From Ganoderma boninense (lineage: Eukaryota; Basidiomycota; Agaricomycetes; Polyporales; Polyporaceae), in NCBI GenBank assembly GCA_002900995.3, contig PJEW03000036.1, positions 1 through 29,793 on the forward strand: a stretch of DNA of 29,793 nt, in the 5' to 3' direction. Under the pieces are notes generated by a model. It ran no database searches. It was not told the DNA's origin and worked only from the letters and a program-made list of their open reading frames with translations. The position numbers and the translations under genes are program-made. Shown here piece after piece: positions 1 to 11,400 of the stretch (within the stretch, counting starts at the first letter, position 1; each line of letters starts with the position of its first letter).

Positions 1-424
1 GCCCTTTATGTCAAAACCCCCTTAAAGGGCCCTCGACCCCCGTCGCAAACTTCCCACTCATCGAAAAATCTCGACCTCCGGAAACATACCATCGGCAATG
101 AACTCCCTTCGAAGTCAATGTCGCGTACGACTCGACGACACTTCCGCTAAGTAGCACTCAATGCTCCCAGTCGTGCTTGGTACTCGCGTCGGGCTGCCAT
201 AACCCTCCGTCCGCTGCGGTTCCACCACGCTCCCTGCATGTATCCCACCTGGGTGGGTCTTCTCCAGGAACTCCGAAGCCCGTGCTTGTCATGTTATATG
301 TTTCGTTTCCCATAACCTGCGCACAACTCCACCCGCACCTCGGCCTGCTCTTAAGCTCGACTCCGATCTCCTGACAATCGCCCCCACTCTACCTTTCCTT
401 CCGCACCATGATCATCCAGCGGAC
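1..424. other. No gene recognised; 5' flank of P450
   Basis: I see no supported gene, RNA or repeat here. The stretch upstream of position 425 would be the promoter of the P450 remnant. No convincing TATA box is visible. The short open frames in this stretch have no fungal codon or domain character. Confidence 0.4.
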
Positions 425-2973
425 ATGGTCTCGCCGCTCCCGCTCTGGCAGCTAGCCGCCGTGCTCGCCGCCGCGTACTTCGCCCACAGCTTCCTCCGCG
501 CACGACCGCAAAGCCGCCCGCCGCGAGACGCCTCTCGGATGTCCCCGCGGCAAAGCTGGCTCTCGGCATCGCAACCTCAGCCCGGCCAACTCTGACGCCG
601 GCGCCCTCTACGAGGCATGATTGACGAGTACGGCCCCGTCTATCGTGTCCCTGCACTCTGGGATCCACCCGCGTCGTCCTCACCGATCCCAAGGCATCGC
701 GCACTTCTACTCGGTCGAGACATGGACGTACGTGCAGACAAAGCTCGCGAGAGTCGCGATCGAGGGTTTGGTACGTTGTCCGAGTGTTCTTCGTATTCAA
801 GGAGAATGGGGATTTGTCTTCGCGAATCGGACTTGATGCAGTTGTAGTTGGGCCGCGGAACTGCTTTGGGCGGAAGGAGAGTCTCATAAGAGGTGAGTCG
901 TTCCCGTCCCACTCTGCGATCACAGCTAACGCATCCGAATCTGCCTCAGGCAACGCAAGGCGATCTCTCCAGCCTTCAGCAACATCGCCATTCGAAGGCT
1001 AACTTCCATCTTCTACGAATCGTGTACAAAGGTATGGCGGTCCCCCCTCGCGCCGATCTCGTTCCTGCTCTTTGCGCTGTACTCTGACCTGCTTGCTCCG
1101 TTGTAGCTCAAGATAACTGGGACAACCAATTAGCTTCTGGAGATTCGCCACGATAGACGTGCAAAAATGGTGCGCAGCTGAAGTGGCTAGCAGAGAGCAT
1201 CTGTGGGCTGAATCGCGTGCGCATATACCAGGATGAACCACGTTTCGTGGGTACAGTGCATTTTTAAGACAGATTGACCAATTCTCGCTGTTGCTCTTGA
1301 CAGCATGCGGTATCGCGGGCTTCTCCCACGACTCGGCCTCTCTCGAAGGCAGCCCTCCGCCGTCGTGAAGTGTTCGACGCCATGGGACAACGTTAACTCC
1401 GGATTCTCATCAACCGCGCGGCGCTGTTCTTCGGCAACGTCTTCCCATTCTCTGGCGTCTCCCACCAGACACGCGTCTCAGCTTAAGCTGAACAAGTGCA
1501 TGGAGGAGATCGCCGTCCCTCTCCTCGAGAGCACGCGCCGGGAGATGAAGGGCCTTGGCGAGAAGGGCAAGGAGGAGAAGAGTTCATCGGCTTATTGAGT
1601 GCGTCATTGCGCTCCTTCTGGAAAACACGTGAATCGAGTACTGGAACTGAATGTTTGCACAGTTAGGCGGAGGATGCCAATTCGAGCCTGCAGATGTCTC
1701 AGGAGGAGATTATGGCGCAGGTCGGCCCTATTCAGTTCGGGCATCTCGGACGGAAGGCTGACCTTCGCGGTAGATGAAGGTGCTAATCTTGGCAGGATAC
1801 GAGACTACGTCAAGTGCGTCAACTCTATTTTGAACCCTTGTTTGTTCTGAACCCTGTCGATCGCCTTGTGTTCCAGTCAGTCTTACGGTAGGCGTCAATT
1901 CCTGCCATGAATGATCGCAGGCTGCTCACTGTCAACACGGACGCCAGTGGGCCCTCATCGAGTTGTCGCGCAAGCCAGAGACCCAGGAACGCCTCCGCGA
2001 GGAGCTCAAGAAAGAGTTCCCGAACACGGACCCGACCTGGGAACAGCTGACGAACGGCGCCGGCCTGCACTACCTCGACGCCGTCGTCCACGAGATCCTC
2101 CGGCTCCACGCGCCACTCAACGTCACCAACCGTGTTGTACGTCTTGTCCTCGCTCGTCTCGTGTGCCGCAGCATTGCCACTCCGCGCTGACCGCCCGGCC
2201 CCCATACACTCCCAAACCTCAAACGTTTACCAGGCGGTCAAGGACGACGTGATCCCGCTCTCCGCGCCGCTGCGCCTGCCCACTGGCGAGCTCGTCGACT
2301 CGGTGACCATCACCGCGGGCCAGCAGGTCACGGTGCCGATCAGCTGCATGAACACCGCGGCGGCGTACTGGGGCGCGGACGCGCGCGAGTTCCGCCCCCG
2401 AGCGCTGGCTCAGCGCGGACGGGCTCCCGAAGAAGGCGCAGGAGGTCCAGGGCCACCGACACCTGCTCACGTTCGTCGACGGGCACCGCATGTGTCTCGG
2501 GCGCGGGTTCGCGCTCGCTGAGTTCAAGGTGCGTGTTCGTGTTGCTGTTTTGGTTCGCTGTCTGTTTGTCGTCGCTCGCCCCGCACATTCGTCTCCATCT
2601 CTATCTCTACCTCCATCCCCATCTTCATCTCCATCTCTATCTTCATGTTCATCTTCGTATTAATCTTCGTGTTTATCTGCCCTCCGGCGCGCCTCGGTTC
2701 CGGTTCCAACTCCAACGCTGATTCTGACCTTGTTTATCTCCATCCCTATCCGGTCCTCATCTCCACCCGCTCTCGACGTCACCATCGACCATCGACCCAT
2801 CGACCAACGACACGGAACAGGCCGTGCTCGGGGTGCTCATCAAGAACTACCGCTTCGAGCTGCCGAACGGGCCCGAGACCACGATCGAGTTCTGCCGCGG
2901 GGTCCTCCCGCGCCCGCGCGTCGCGGGCGAGAAGGGCGCGAACCTCCCCATGCGGGTGCGTCGCGCGGACTAG
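425..2973 (+). pseudogene. Cytochrome P450 monooxygenase, frameshifted pseudogene
   Basis: This is a fungal microsomal P450, a heme-thiolate monooxygenase that normally works at the ER with a P450 reductase. The first ATG (425) opens a hydrophobic N-terminal anchor. Family landmarks in order: YGPVYRV (about 628); the C-helix W...R region with WAEGESHKR (about 863-893); the I-helix AGYETT (about 1792-1809); the K-helix E-x-x-R as EILR (about 2092-2103); and the heme loop FVDGHRMCLG (about 2479-2508), which keeps the Cys ligand. Exons are separated by short introns with good GT/AG sites. The reading frame is broken repeatedly. A base is missing where TGG-ATT is expected near 617, another near 693 and another near 1370, there is an extra C in the run at 2395-2400, and stops follow. 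The exons at 1968-2138 and 2821-2973 are clean. The subfamily is not assigned. A sequencing-error origin is less likely because neighbouring genes splice in frame. Confidence 0.85.
2529..2820 (+). repeat. Oversized P450 intron with CATCTC-type pyrimidine repeat
   Basis: The intron after the heme-loop exon (donor GTGCGT at 2529, acceptor GGAACAG ending 2820) is 292 bp, about five times the usual length in this window. Its middle (about 2590-2660) is a degenerate hexamer array of CATCTC, TATCTC and CATCTT type. It reads as microsatellite expansion inside an intron. Confidence 0.7.
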
Positions 2974-3994
2974 GGGCCGGGCTGGTACAGTATCAGTACT
3001 AGTACTGATCGTGCGTGTATGTGTATGTATCTTCTTACTTATCTTTCTTTTCCCTTCTTTGAAAGATAGGAGACGCCTATGCATTGTTACCTCAACCGAC
3101 GGAACGCATGTTGTCAGACTCAAAGTATTCGGTCGGGATACCCGGTCCCTTCTACTTCCTGCACCCGTATGGGGCTCTGACTGCGGCGGCGGGGCCTCGA
3201 GATGTGGTCGCCGCACGTCGTCGCACTACGTCGTACATACCCGTCGGCCGTCGTTCCGCACCATCCTTCCTCGGACTCCGGAGGGTAAAAACATGTCGCC
3301 GACGAGGGCGCGTCCGGGCTTCTCGGGGACTACGGTCGGCGCACGCCCAGACCCTCCGGGTTTAAATTTCGTCCTCATCCGCTGTCAGGAGTGCCGGCCG
3401 AACGCCGTTGGATGTTGACGTTGAGTATTTCGCCCTGGTAACAAGGTTACGTTACGGCAGGAGCGTGGCCCTCATCATTCCGTGATCACGCCGTCCACAG
3501 TTGCGTGCGCCCCGCTCGAGGTCGGGGGGCGCGCGACCAACCGACGTGGGAGGCGTTGGCGGGTGTACGTACAGCTGAGTATGGAAGTTACGCGCTCTGC
3601 CTAAGCCCACTGATATTGCACCCTTTGATAGGAACAGTGCTTGCGGCAAATACTCACTACTTGCGCAATCTGGTGGTGCCTACGAACACGCATGCGACAA
3701 CTCTGAAAAGCCCGGTGTCCTGAATAAATGCCTCACGTGATGCCCGTCTGAATCTGTATAGTCCATATTTTCTTTCTTCCGTGTGCATGCAGAGAGGTAT
3801 GTAAGTATGGAAACATGGAGGCATTGCCACGTTGGGGGGTTTTCGGTGGCGCCGGCCGGGCTGCCAGTGCGCGCAGCGTCACTGTCACTGTCAGTTGGAC
3901 GTCTTCGAGTTCTGCAGCTGTTCAATGTTGGGATCGTCGAGCAGCGGCATAGACTTTCGCTGTCAGTCGGTGTCAGGATGGAGGATCCTGGCGG
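2974..3994. other. No gene recognised
   Basis: This is the P450 3' flank and intergenic DNA. Open frames here are short, overlap on both strands and show no domain, splice pattern or signal peptide. I see nothing further that I can support. Confidence 0.4.
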
Positions 3995-4195
3995 TCTATT
4001 CACGCTAAACTCGGGCAGGGCGAAAGCGATGGTATTGGGCGCGCGCTACGGGAGCTGCGCGGGACCACCGAGACCGCGTCGCCACCGCTCTCTCGCGCGA
4101 CCGGTGGGCCGAGCTCAAGCCGGCGGAAGGCGAATGTGTGCCTACTACATGAGCCGTAGCTAAGAAGAAACTAAGAAGGGATAGCGGAAGGGCGG

Positions 4196-4381
4196 GTGAA
4201 AAAGGAAAGCTTGACGCTGAGTACGAGCCCCCGAGGGCGAGAGGACGAGAGCTCAGAGTACAGGACCCCCCTGGACTATATACTAGCGCGAGACAAAGAG
4301 TCCTTTGTTGAGCGGAGATCCGGGAGAGGGCGGCGCGAGTAACGCTGCATAGACCCTGGATAATATTCATTATCCAAAACA
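4196..4381. repeat. Long repeat B, copy 1 (LTR-like)
   Basis: This near-identical partner of 5187-5372 ends in CCAAAACA and carries the TGGATAAT/ATTATCCA palindrome. On the minus strand it begins TGTTTTGG. Confidence 0.8.
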
Positions 4382-4508
4382 TCTATTCACGCTAAACTCG
4401 GGCAGGGCGAAAGCGATGGTATTGGGCGCGCGCTACGGGAGCTGCGCGGGACCACCGAGACCGCGTCGCCACCGCTCTCTCGCGCGACCGGTGGGCCGAG
4501 CTCAAGCC

Positions 4509-5186
4509 AGGGAAGAAGCGAAGTGGAGAGCCGGAGGCTCGGGAGGCTGAGTGTGAGGATCGGCCCAATGGAGTGATTTTGAAGATGAAAGGCGGGCAGT
4601 GGAGGCGACGCGGAGACGCTAGCATCGCACTGCCCGGAAAAGCGAGCAGATCGCCAAATGAAGAGGGCGGCAGCAGCCCGAGAAGGCGAGCGGATCGCGG
4701 AGGAGGAAGTGGAGCGCCGCGCGAGCGGGCGGCAGTGGCGCGGATGCGAGTGGCGGCGAGCGGGTCGCGGCACTGAGAGGGCAGCGGTGGCCCGAGAACT
4801 TGAGAGTGCGCGTAGGCAGCGCGAGCGAGCGCCCCGGAGGGAAGCGGCGGCGAGCGAGTGGCCAATGCGAGGGCAGCGGTGGCCCGAGAAGAGATGGAGC
4901 GGAGGAGTGAGCGTAGGCAGCGCGGAGCGAGCGGGCGACAGCGGTCCGGAGTGGCGGTGAGCGGATCACCGTGTAGGATGGCGAGCGGATCGCCAGATGG
5001 CGGGCCACCTAGAGGTCGAGTGCCCGAGAGCAGGTGAGCGGATCACAAGTGCTGGGAGGTTGGGCAGGGTGTGAGGAAGAGTTGCCACTCGTCCGCCAGC
5101 ACTGCGAGAGGGTGGTCCTCGAGGAGTGGCGCCCGGAATGCGGCAGGCTGTTGGCGACACCGAGAGCGTAGTGCGCGCAAACCAGC
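4509..5186. repeat. GC-rich imperfect minisatellite interior
   Basis: The region between A copy 2 and B copy 2 is built from degenerate repeats of motifs such as GGCAGCGGTGGCCCGAGA, GAGCGGATCGCC and GTAGGCAGCGCG in varying order. The long minus-strand open frames here (for example about 4387-5008) come from this GC-rich repetition and are not treated as genes. Confidence 0.55.
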
Positions 5187-5372
5187 GTGAAAAAGGAAAG
5201 CTCGACGCTGAGTACGAGCCCCCGAGGGCGAGAGGACGAGAGCTCAGAGTACAGGACCCCCCTGGACTATATACTAGCGCGAGACAAAGAGTCCTTTGTT
5301 GAGCGGAGATCCGGGAGAGGGCGGCGCGAGTAACGCTGCATAGACCCTGGATAATATTCATTATCCAAAACA
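5187..5372. repeat. Long repeat B, copy 2 (LTR-like)
   Basis: This is the second copy of the 186-bp repeat. It ends only 2 bp before the left TA of the MITE at 5375. Confidence 0.8.
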
Positions 5373-5374
5373 CT

Positions 5375-5761
5375 TACAATGCTTTGCATAATTGCGTGAA
5401 CGCGCCGAAAAATCCCCAGCCGGCGCTTATACCTCGCCTACCAAATGCGGATGGATCACGGTCACATGCAACGCCAACGCCGCCTGTGCGCCTCTACTAG
5501 TCTTAACTTCAGCCTGACTGTTCTCCTTGTCTCCCACGCTTGTCTACTTCCTGGAGGGCTCAGTGGTTCTCAACGGGCCTCCTAGTTTACCATTTGGGCC
5601 CTCAGCAGCTTGGGGAGGCACCCATGCCATCCGGGAGACATGTCACATCAAGGTCACCAACTCGCTTCTGAAGCTTCCCAGGCGTCCTGATTTGGTAGGC
5701 GAACATATAAGCGCCTGTGGGAATTTTTCGGCGCGTTCACGCAATTATGCAAGGCACTGTA
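5375..5761. mobile_element. Tc1/mariner-like MITE with about 72-bp terminal inverted repeats
   Basis: Positions 5375-5446 and 5690-5761 are imperfect inverted repeats of about 72 bp around a 243-bp interior with no coding potential. The cores match closely, for example TTGCATAATTGCGTGAACGC on the left against its complement on the right. Both ends carry a TA dinucleotide (5375-5376, 5760-5761) followed by CARTGC, which fits the TA target duplication and CAGTG-type termini of Tc1/mariner elements. Short length and absence of a transposase make it non-autonomous. The superfamily is inferred from ends only. Confidence 0.75.
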
Positions 5762-7354
5762 GCAGCTTGGCACCCCGTCAGCTCACCTCCTGGGCGCGTT
5801 CGGTTCGATCTGCACTGTGCAGTTGTCCAACGCAACACGAGAAAAAAAGTTGAGAGCGCAGCTGTCCTGTCCTGACCGTCAGCTGCGTTGTGGGATACGG
5901 GAGTAGATGAGATGTCGATGATACCAATGGTCACGTCTTGGGGGGAGGAGGGAGAACTTAAGCGGGCTGGCATGCCCTCCCTGCGAGCAAGTGCATGGTT
6001 CAAACCTCGTGCTCGCAGCGAAGTTTCGAACCTGGGAAGCTGCGGCGCGAGGTGGCCTCCGTTCATGCACACCGGTGACCCAGGACGCGCAAGTGCCACC
6101 TGTCGAGTCTTGTATACTAGTGGCATCGAAGGCCGCCCGCCTGCAGTAGGCTGCAGTAATGTGGCACTCAGTAGTACTCCCGAACCACAAAATCATCTCG
6201 TTGTCTTCATCATGGCCGCCATCTTCGCAGACACGCCCGCCCACGAAAAAGGTCGCGAAAGAAGCGCGACGAGTCGCAGACCTTGGCACTGTCGCACCTC
6301 CCAGCGAGCTCCAATCTGTCACCTGCGGCCGACGGTGTCACACAGCCTGCATTCGGATCTCCCACTTCCTTATGTGAGTATGTACTTAGGTTATATGAGC
6401 GTGCGGCGGCATGATGCCAATGCCATCTTCCCAGCCCAGCCTATCATACACAGTGCACGCACTCACCCACACCCATTCCAGCCCATTCCCTTGACATTCC
6501 CGGTCGCGACGCGGGGCACGAGGCAACCATCATCACCTCGGAGGGCCTCTGCTTCATGCTTCTCGCTTCTTCCCTGAGTGTCCCTTGCCCCGGCTCGCTC
6601 TCGCCCTTCGCGGGGCCCTCATCATCGCTGGTTCGATGCATCTGCATCAGGGGCCGACGTTCTAGACAGACAACAGACAGCAGAGGCGCACGCCTGCGGG
6701 GAGGCAGGATCCCCGCACTGCCCGCGCGCGCAGCGAGCCTGAGGCATATCAGCGGCAAAAATGGCTCAGAACTTCAGAAGGAAAGATGTTGACGTAACTT
6801 TAAGTTCCGGGCTACGGTGTTCGGTGCCAACGCGCCTTCGAAGCAAGCACGCTCGGCTGCAGTCCACTGCCAGCACGGTCGTCCCAAAGCCAAAGTACGG
6901 CATTTTTAATCTCTCACGGCGTGGGCCGTGGGCATCCATGACAGAAGCCTCACGCACGAGGCCACGGGCTGTGCGACGGGATGAGGATGAGAATGCAACC
7001 GGTCGTTCGCGTTCGTCAGTATTCCCCTCTAGGACTAGGGCCACGACCGTAACGAGGCGTACAAGTGCAACTACTAGACAAGAGACGGCCGGGAGCGCTG
7101 GGCTCGCGAGCGTTGCGTATCGTAAGGGTCCCCCCCAATTCCATGGCCAGGTATACGGCATACCAGTACGCGAAAAAAGCAAGCGGGCGGATACTGCACT
7201 CCCACCACCCCTTCCAACAGAACAGACCATCCGCCCAGAATTAAACAGCTGTCGTGATTCATGAACACCGTCACAGTCCACTGTCCCCCGTCATTTTAGA
7301 CCACATCCCGTCACACCGCACCGCACCCACGCTCGATTCTCAGAGAAGACGGGC
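5762..7354. other. No gene recognised; one perfect hairpin
   Basis: There is no supported coding region. The one structured item is a 9-bp perfect inverted repeat, CTGCGAGCA (5980-5988) and TGCTCGCAG (6010-6018), whose loop contains GGTTCAAACC. Open frames at 5888-6577 and 6761-7281 overlap on both strands and show no domain. Confidence 0.4.
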
Positions 7355-8289
7355 TCAGAGAAGAGCGACACCGAACGCCGCAGCGAGGGCGGCGACGACG
7401 CCCCCGCTGACGCCCTTCTGGCCAGCAACAGCTGCGTTCGAGGTGCCGGCAGTCGCCGACGAGGTCGACGCGCTGCCCGAGCTCGACCCAGAGCCAGAGG
7501 GGGGCGCGATGGCCGTCGCGGTCGCGAGCGGGGCGAAGGTGAGCGCGGTCGGCTGGCCGATCGACGACGCGCCCGTGGCGAGGGCCACGAACGCGCTCAG
7601 GTCGTTGGTCGCGCCGGCTGCGGGCGGGTTGATGGCACTGATCGAGAGAGAAGGAAGGGTTATGTGTCAGCGGTGGGGCTCTTCGCACGGAAACAAGAAC
7701 AAGAAAACAAGACAGGAAGAGGAATGGAATGGAATGGAGTGGAGAGGAATGGAGGGAGGGGATTAGGGCAAGCGGCTGAAGGACGGATGCTCACCCGACC
7801 ATGCCGTTGATGCAGTGCGTCTTCGTGGTCTGTGCGCAGTAGAACCAGATGGCTGAGGGAGGGGAACAAGAGGGTCAGCTGGACTATTCGGGATCCGAGA
7901 GGGGGGAGACCGAGGTGCTCACGCTTGGTGTCGCCGACGACGAGCGTGAAGTTCTTGGGGTCGGTCGTGGAGCCGGGGATGTAGCCCGAGGCGAAGCCAC
8001 CGGGGGCGGGGTCGCAGGGCTTCGCGAAGAGCGACTGGACGACGGTGTGGTTCGTGCTGGCGGTGTTGAAGACGAAGGTGACGGTGTCGTTGACATCCGC
8101 GGTTATCGAGTTAGGGCTGAAGAAGAGGCCCGAACCCGTGCCGTTGTTACCGACATTGACCTACGAGAGAGGGTATGGTGGTCAGGAATGACGAAGCGAC
8201 GGGCTGGAAGGGGTGGGACTCACGGTGTGGTCCGCAGCGAGAGCTGTGGAGGCAAGAGCGAGAGCAGAGGCGGCAACGGCGAAACGCAT
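7355..8289 (-). CDS. Secreted cupredoxin-like serine-rich protein (GPI-type tail)
   Basis: Four exons join in phase: 8289-8224, 8160-7923, 7852-7795 and 7637-7355, giving 214 residues. The start at 8289 opens a signal peptide that ends near ALAADHT. Residues about 23-125 form a cupredoxin-like domain: VNVGNNG and FFSPNSITA strands, NDTVTFVF, TNHTVVQS (His), an F-x-x-PCDP turn, then PIWFYCAQ and HCINGMVGAINP. The H...C...H pattern is that of fungal extracellular serine-rich/cupredoxin proteins that may bind copper. The remainder is a low-complexity Ser/Ala/Gly linker ending in a hydrophobic tail (AALAAAFGVALL), as in GPI-anchored wall proteins. Introns are 63, 70 and 157 bp. The expected site of action is the cell surface. 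Copper binding is inferred, because these proteins often lack a complete type-1 ligand set. Confidence 0.9.
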
Positions 8290-8408
8290 TGTGAATAGAG
8301 GCGTCAACGCAAGGGTCGAAAGACAAGTACGAAGGGGGGGAGGGTAGGTATTAGAAGGGGTCGAAGAGGCGAACGAGGTGAGGAGGAGGCGAAGGGTTGG
8401 CACGAAGG

Positions 8409-8414
8409 TTTATA
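8409..8414 (-). promoter_or_regulatory. TATA box of the cupredoxin-like gene
   Basis: The minus strand reads TATAAA about 120 bp upstream of the ATG at 8289. The position fits a core promoter with a leader of roughly 90 bases. Confidence 0.5.
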
Positions 8415-11400
8415 TGGGCCGGCGAGTGTGAAATGGTTGTGTGCGCAAGGGCCATTGCCGAACGAGGTCTGTGACAGCGCGAGACAAGACGGCCGCGGGC
8501 CAGTGTGGATGAGCGGTGGTCTCAAGGCGGGCGGACGCCCATCTGAAACGGCGGTAACCCGATCATGAGGAAGCCCACGAAGGGTGAGCGAATTTGGAGG
8601 CCAATGGGAGTACGAGACCGCGTCAGGGGCCCACGCACGGCCGTCGTCGAGATGGAAATTGGAATGGAGCCCACTTGGCCGGGCCAAGCCTCCCACGACG
8701 CGGGCCTGCATTTGGAATTCGGTCAACAAAGTACTCGAACATGGCCAGGTGACCGTGGACGCGTGAGTATACGCACCTGCTGCCTCGGCGACGTCTCCAA
8801 CCGCAATTACACCCATGGCTGGGCCGCGGTCGGAGACGGAGACGCGTCCAAGATGCAATCATCCTTGCTTCGTGTCTTCGGATAGTGTAGGTGTATCATT
8901 CGAGTAGCTTAAGGACAACTGCGGTCTTTCGCAAGGACCCCAGTCAGATTACCTGGATACATCAAGTTGCATCTCATCTTCTGGATGAGGTTTGTTTCCG
9001 ATGTCGGAGAAAGGTCAAGTTGAATGTGATGGTAGAAAGCAAGAAGGGCGCTGCTAGCCGACGCGTGCCGGTCAAGCGGCGTTCTCGTTAGGCAAGTGGC
9101 TCCCACGCTAAATGCCTCATGCCTTATGTAACGAGAACATCGGGATGAGAGCCTTCGCTTGCGCGGTTGCCCCTGGTTGCCCTCTGGAACGTTGGAACCT
9201 CTCCTCAGGTCGCTGCAGAACTTACCCGGGACCCCTCGCGCTCTATCATCTCTCTGGAGTCTCGTTACATTTGAGGCGTACGATAATTCACCGCACGTTC
9301 TCCCCCGGGACAAGACTATGCTGTCCTCTATGTGGTGAGTACTGTAAGCCGGCCTTCTCGGTCATGGAAATTCAAACTGAGCGCACCACACAGGATTCCG
9401 AACCTGTAACTCGCCCCAGATGCTGTGATGGCCCATGTAAGCACACAGGATATGGGATTCTCGGGAGCTACTGCCTTCGACGCCCAGTGGAGCTCTCCCG
9501 CAGGACCTGGAAATCCGCCGCTCGACGATCGTCAGAATGGTCCTCGCTGCCGGATGTTCCTCTCTCCGAGGTGCTAGTCCCCAGTGAGTGTTCGTATCAC
9601 GTCTCAAACATCACGCGCTCTGCCAGTCGAGACGACCGTGCCTATATGCGCGCAAGATGTCGCCGTTTGGGCTAGGTATATGCGCCCCGTGCGCTCCCAC
9701 CTTGACTATTTGATAGGATGCATATATCCCAGCGGCTGTTCTGCGAGGCATTCCGCTCAGCGCTGATGAATGATTGTCGGGAGCTCGGGGCGATGTGTGT
9801 GTTTGATGCGTACAGACATGATGATATCCCCATAAGTAGAGTTCCTTGACGGCGGTCTCAGATCGTGCTCGCCACTGCTCGGGACACATACGTGTGCCTG
9901 AGGGATGCGGCGCGGAAGGAGCGCTACTTATGGGCGTTAGCCACGAACGCCCTATGTAGACCTCGAGTTCATCACCCAAGAAAACTCATTCCGACTCTTA
10001 CTGTCCTTTGTCACGTTTACTTGGGAGGGGGGGAAGGTTGGCACGTACCTGACATTTGGACGGTCTGGCTATGAGACTAGGACGTACACTCGTGCGCTGC
10101 GCATCGATGCATGTTACGCGTACCCTCCCGCTCACTGACATGCCACTAGTCTCATACCAAGACCGTCTGCGTACCGTGCGGGGCGGGGAGGAAATGTGTC
10201 CTTGCGTGTCCTGCTGCCGACATGTTTCTAGAGCATTAGAGGTTACGCGAACCAAGGAGGAAGCCGCCGCGGATTTTTTTTCTCCACGTTGGGGGATACG
10301 ACTCAGGACAATCTTCACTTGTAACCCAATGAAAGTATTTGATCTCGAGCGGGAGAGTACACTATCCCCGCCCGTTCCCACCCCAGCGGCTCTCAGCCGC
10401 CACACAAGGTGCATCGAACTCGCTGCGACCTCGCGGGGATCTGCCCGTGCTACGGTTTGTGTCTCTGTGGTCGAGCATCTATGTTTGGATAGTTGAGGCA
10501 GGTGGATCCCTCTGTAAGTTCTAGCTTTGCGATTCCGATCGCTTCGGCGCCAGCCGTTGACGGAACTTGACTTCGATCCCCGTCAGCGTGCACGCCACTT
10601 GTGGGTGTGGTGTACTTTTACGCCTTTCACGACGGGCGAGGCAGATGTTTCAGGATGAGGGAAACAGTGAGTACAAGAGACTGTAATCTTTTTCGAGTGT
10701 CCGGGATGTTTCATAGTTGGAGAAACTTGCAAGTTCCTTTAAATTTGTGTTCCACCGAAGCTTGAAAGGAGCCATTGTCCCGGCATTTCCCTTTTACGTA
10801 CGGACACAACAGGACACAACTCACCTTGTCTTGTCAACAAATTTTCCGCACACGCCCGTTTCCAAACTGTTTCCTGACGCTTGAAACGCCCGCCTTGCCT
10901 TTCGCCACCGCTTCCTCGTACATACATACATACCGGTGGGCTCTCCACCTTCCGGTAGCTAAGGTACCTTGTCGTCGTGCCGCCGTTGTCCCCAAAGCTT
11001 CTGAACAATTTTTTTCCTTGCACGAGTGCTCGGAGGGCGTGCGGAACATGTCATTTGACATGAACTTTACGGAACAACGGGTCAGTCGATCCTTATATGT
11101 ACCCCACTGTGACACATAGCAGGGGCGGGGTTCGATACGCAAAATGCGGTCAAGTGACGCGTACTAATGCCAGCTCTAAGATCTAAGGCATCGGAGGTAT
11201 TCAGGAGGTATTAGTGCGTCGTAGAGCAGGCTCAAAATTAACGCGTAACGCATGAGAGAATCGTCACCTGATATGTAACTTAGGTCACCAAGCAACCTTT
11301 CCTGGAGGGCTCTGTGCTCTCCGTCAGCGCGTGGCTTGCGAGGCTCGATCAGCTCGATTGGGGTGCTGCTGTAGTATGGCATCAACACAAGTACGACATC

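Larger units (their letters stand above)
3995..5372. mobile_element. LTR-like composite of two direct repeats (order A-B-A-B)
   Basis: Two direct repeats alternate. Block A (127 bp) lies at 3995-4121 and 4382-4508; block B (186 bp) at 4196-4381 and 5187-5372. The B copies differ by about one base (AGCTTGACG versus AGCTCGACG). Trimmed by one base, B runs from TG to CA (4197-4381 and 5188-5372), as an LTR would. It contains a TATATA motif and, near its end, a 20-bp palindrome with arms TGGATAAT and ATTATCCA (4357-4376 and 5348-5367). The simplest reading is two LTRs around an 806-bp non-coding interior, or two tandem solo-LTR derivatives. No target duplication, primer-binding site or coding domain is visible, so the family is not assigned. 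Confidence 0.6.

Noticed and set aside
3439..3455. GTAAC/GTTAC mini-palindrome
   Set aside because: Only 5-bp arms; expected by chance in a window this long.
4387..5008. Long overlapping minus-strand open frames of 100-157 codons
   Set aside because: They lie in GC-rich minisatellite and repeat sequence, occur in several frames at once, and have no domain or splice structure.
5985..6020. tRNA suggested by a GGTTCAAACC motif
   Set aside because: No acceptor, D or anticodon arms can be drawn around it; the motif sits in the loop of a simple hairpin.
9112..9675. Plus-strand open frame of 187 codons
   Set aside because: Contains likely intron signals, no domain, and shifts character along its length; kept only as a possible decayed gene.
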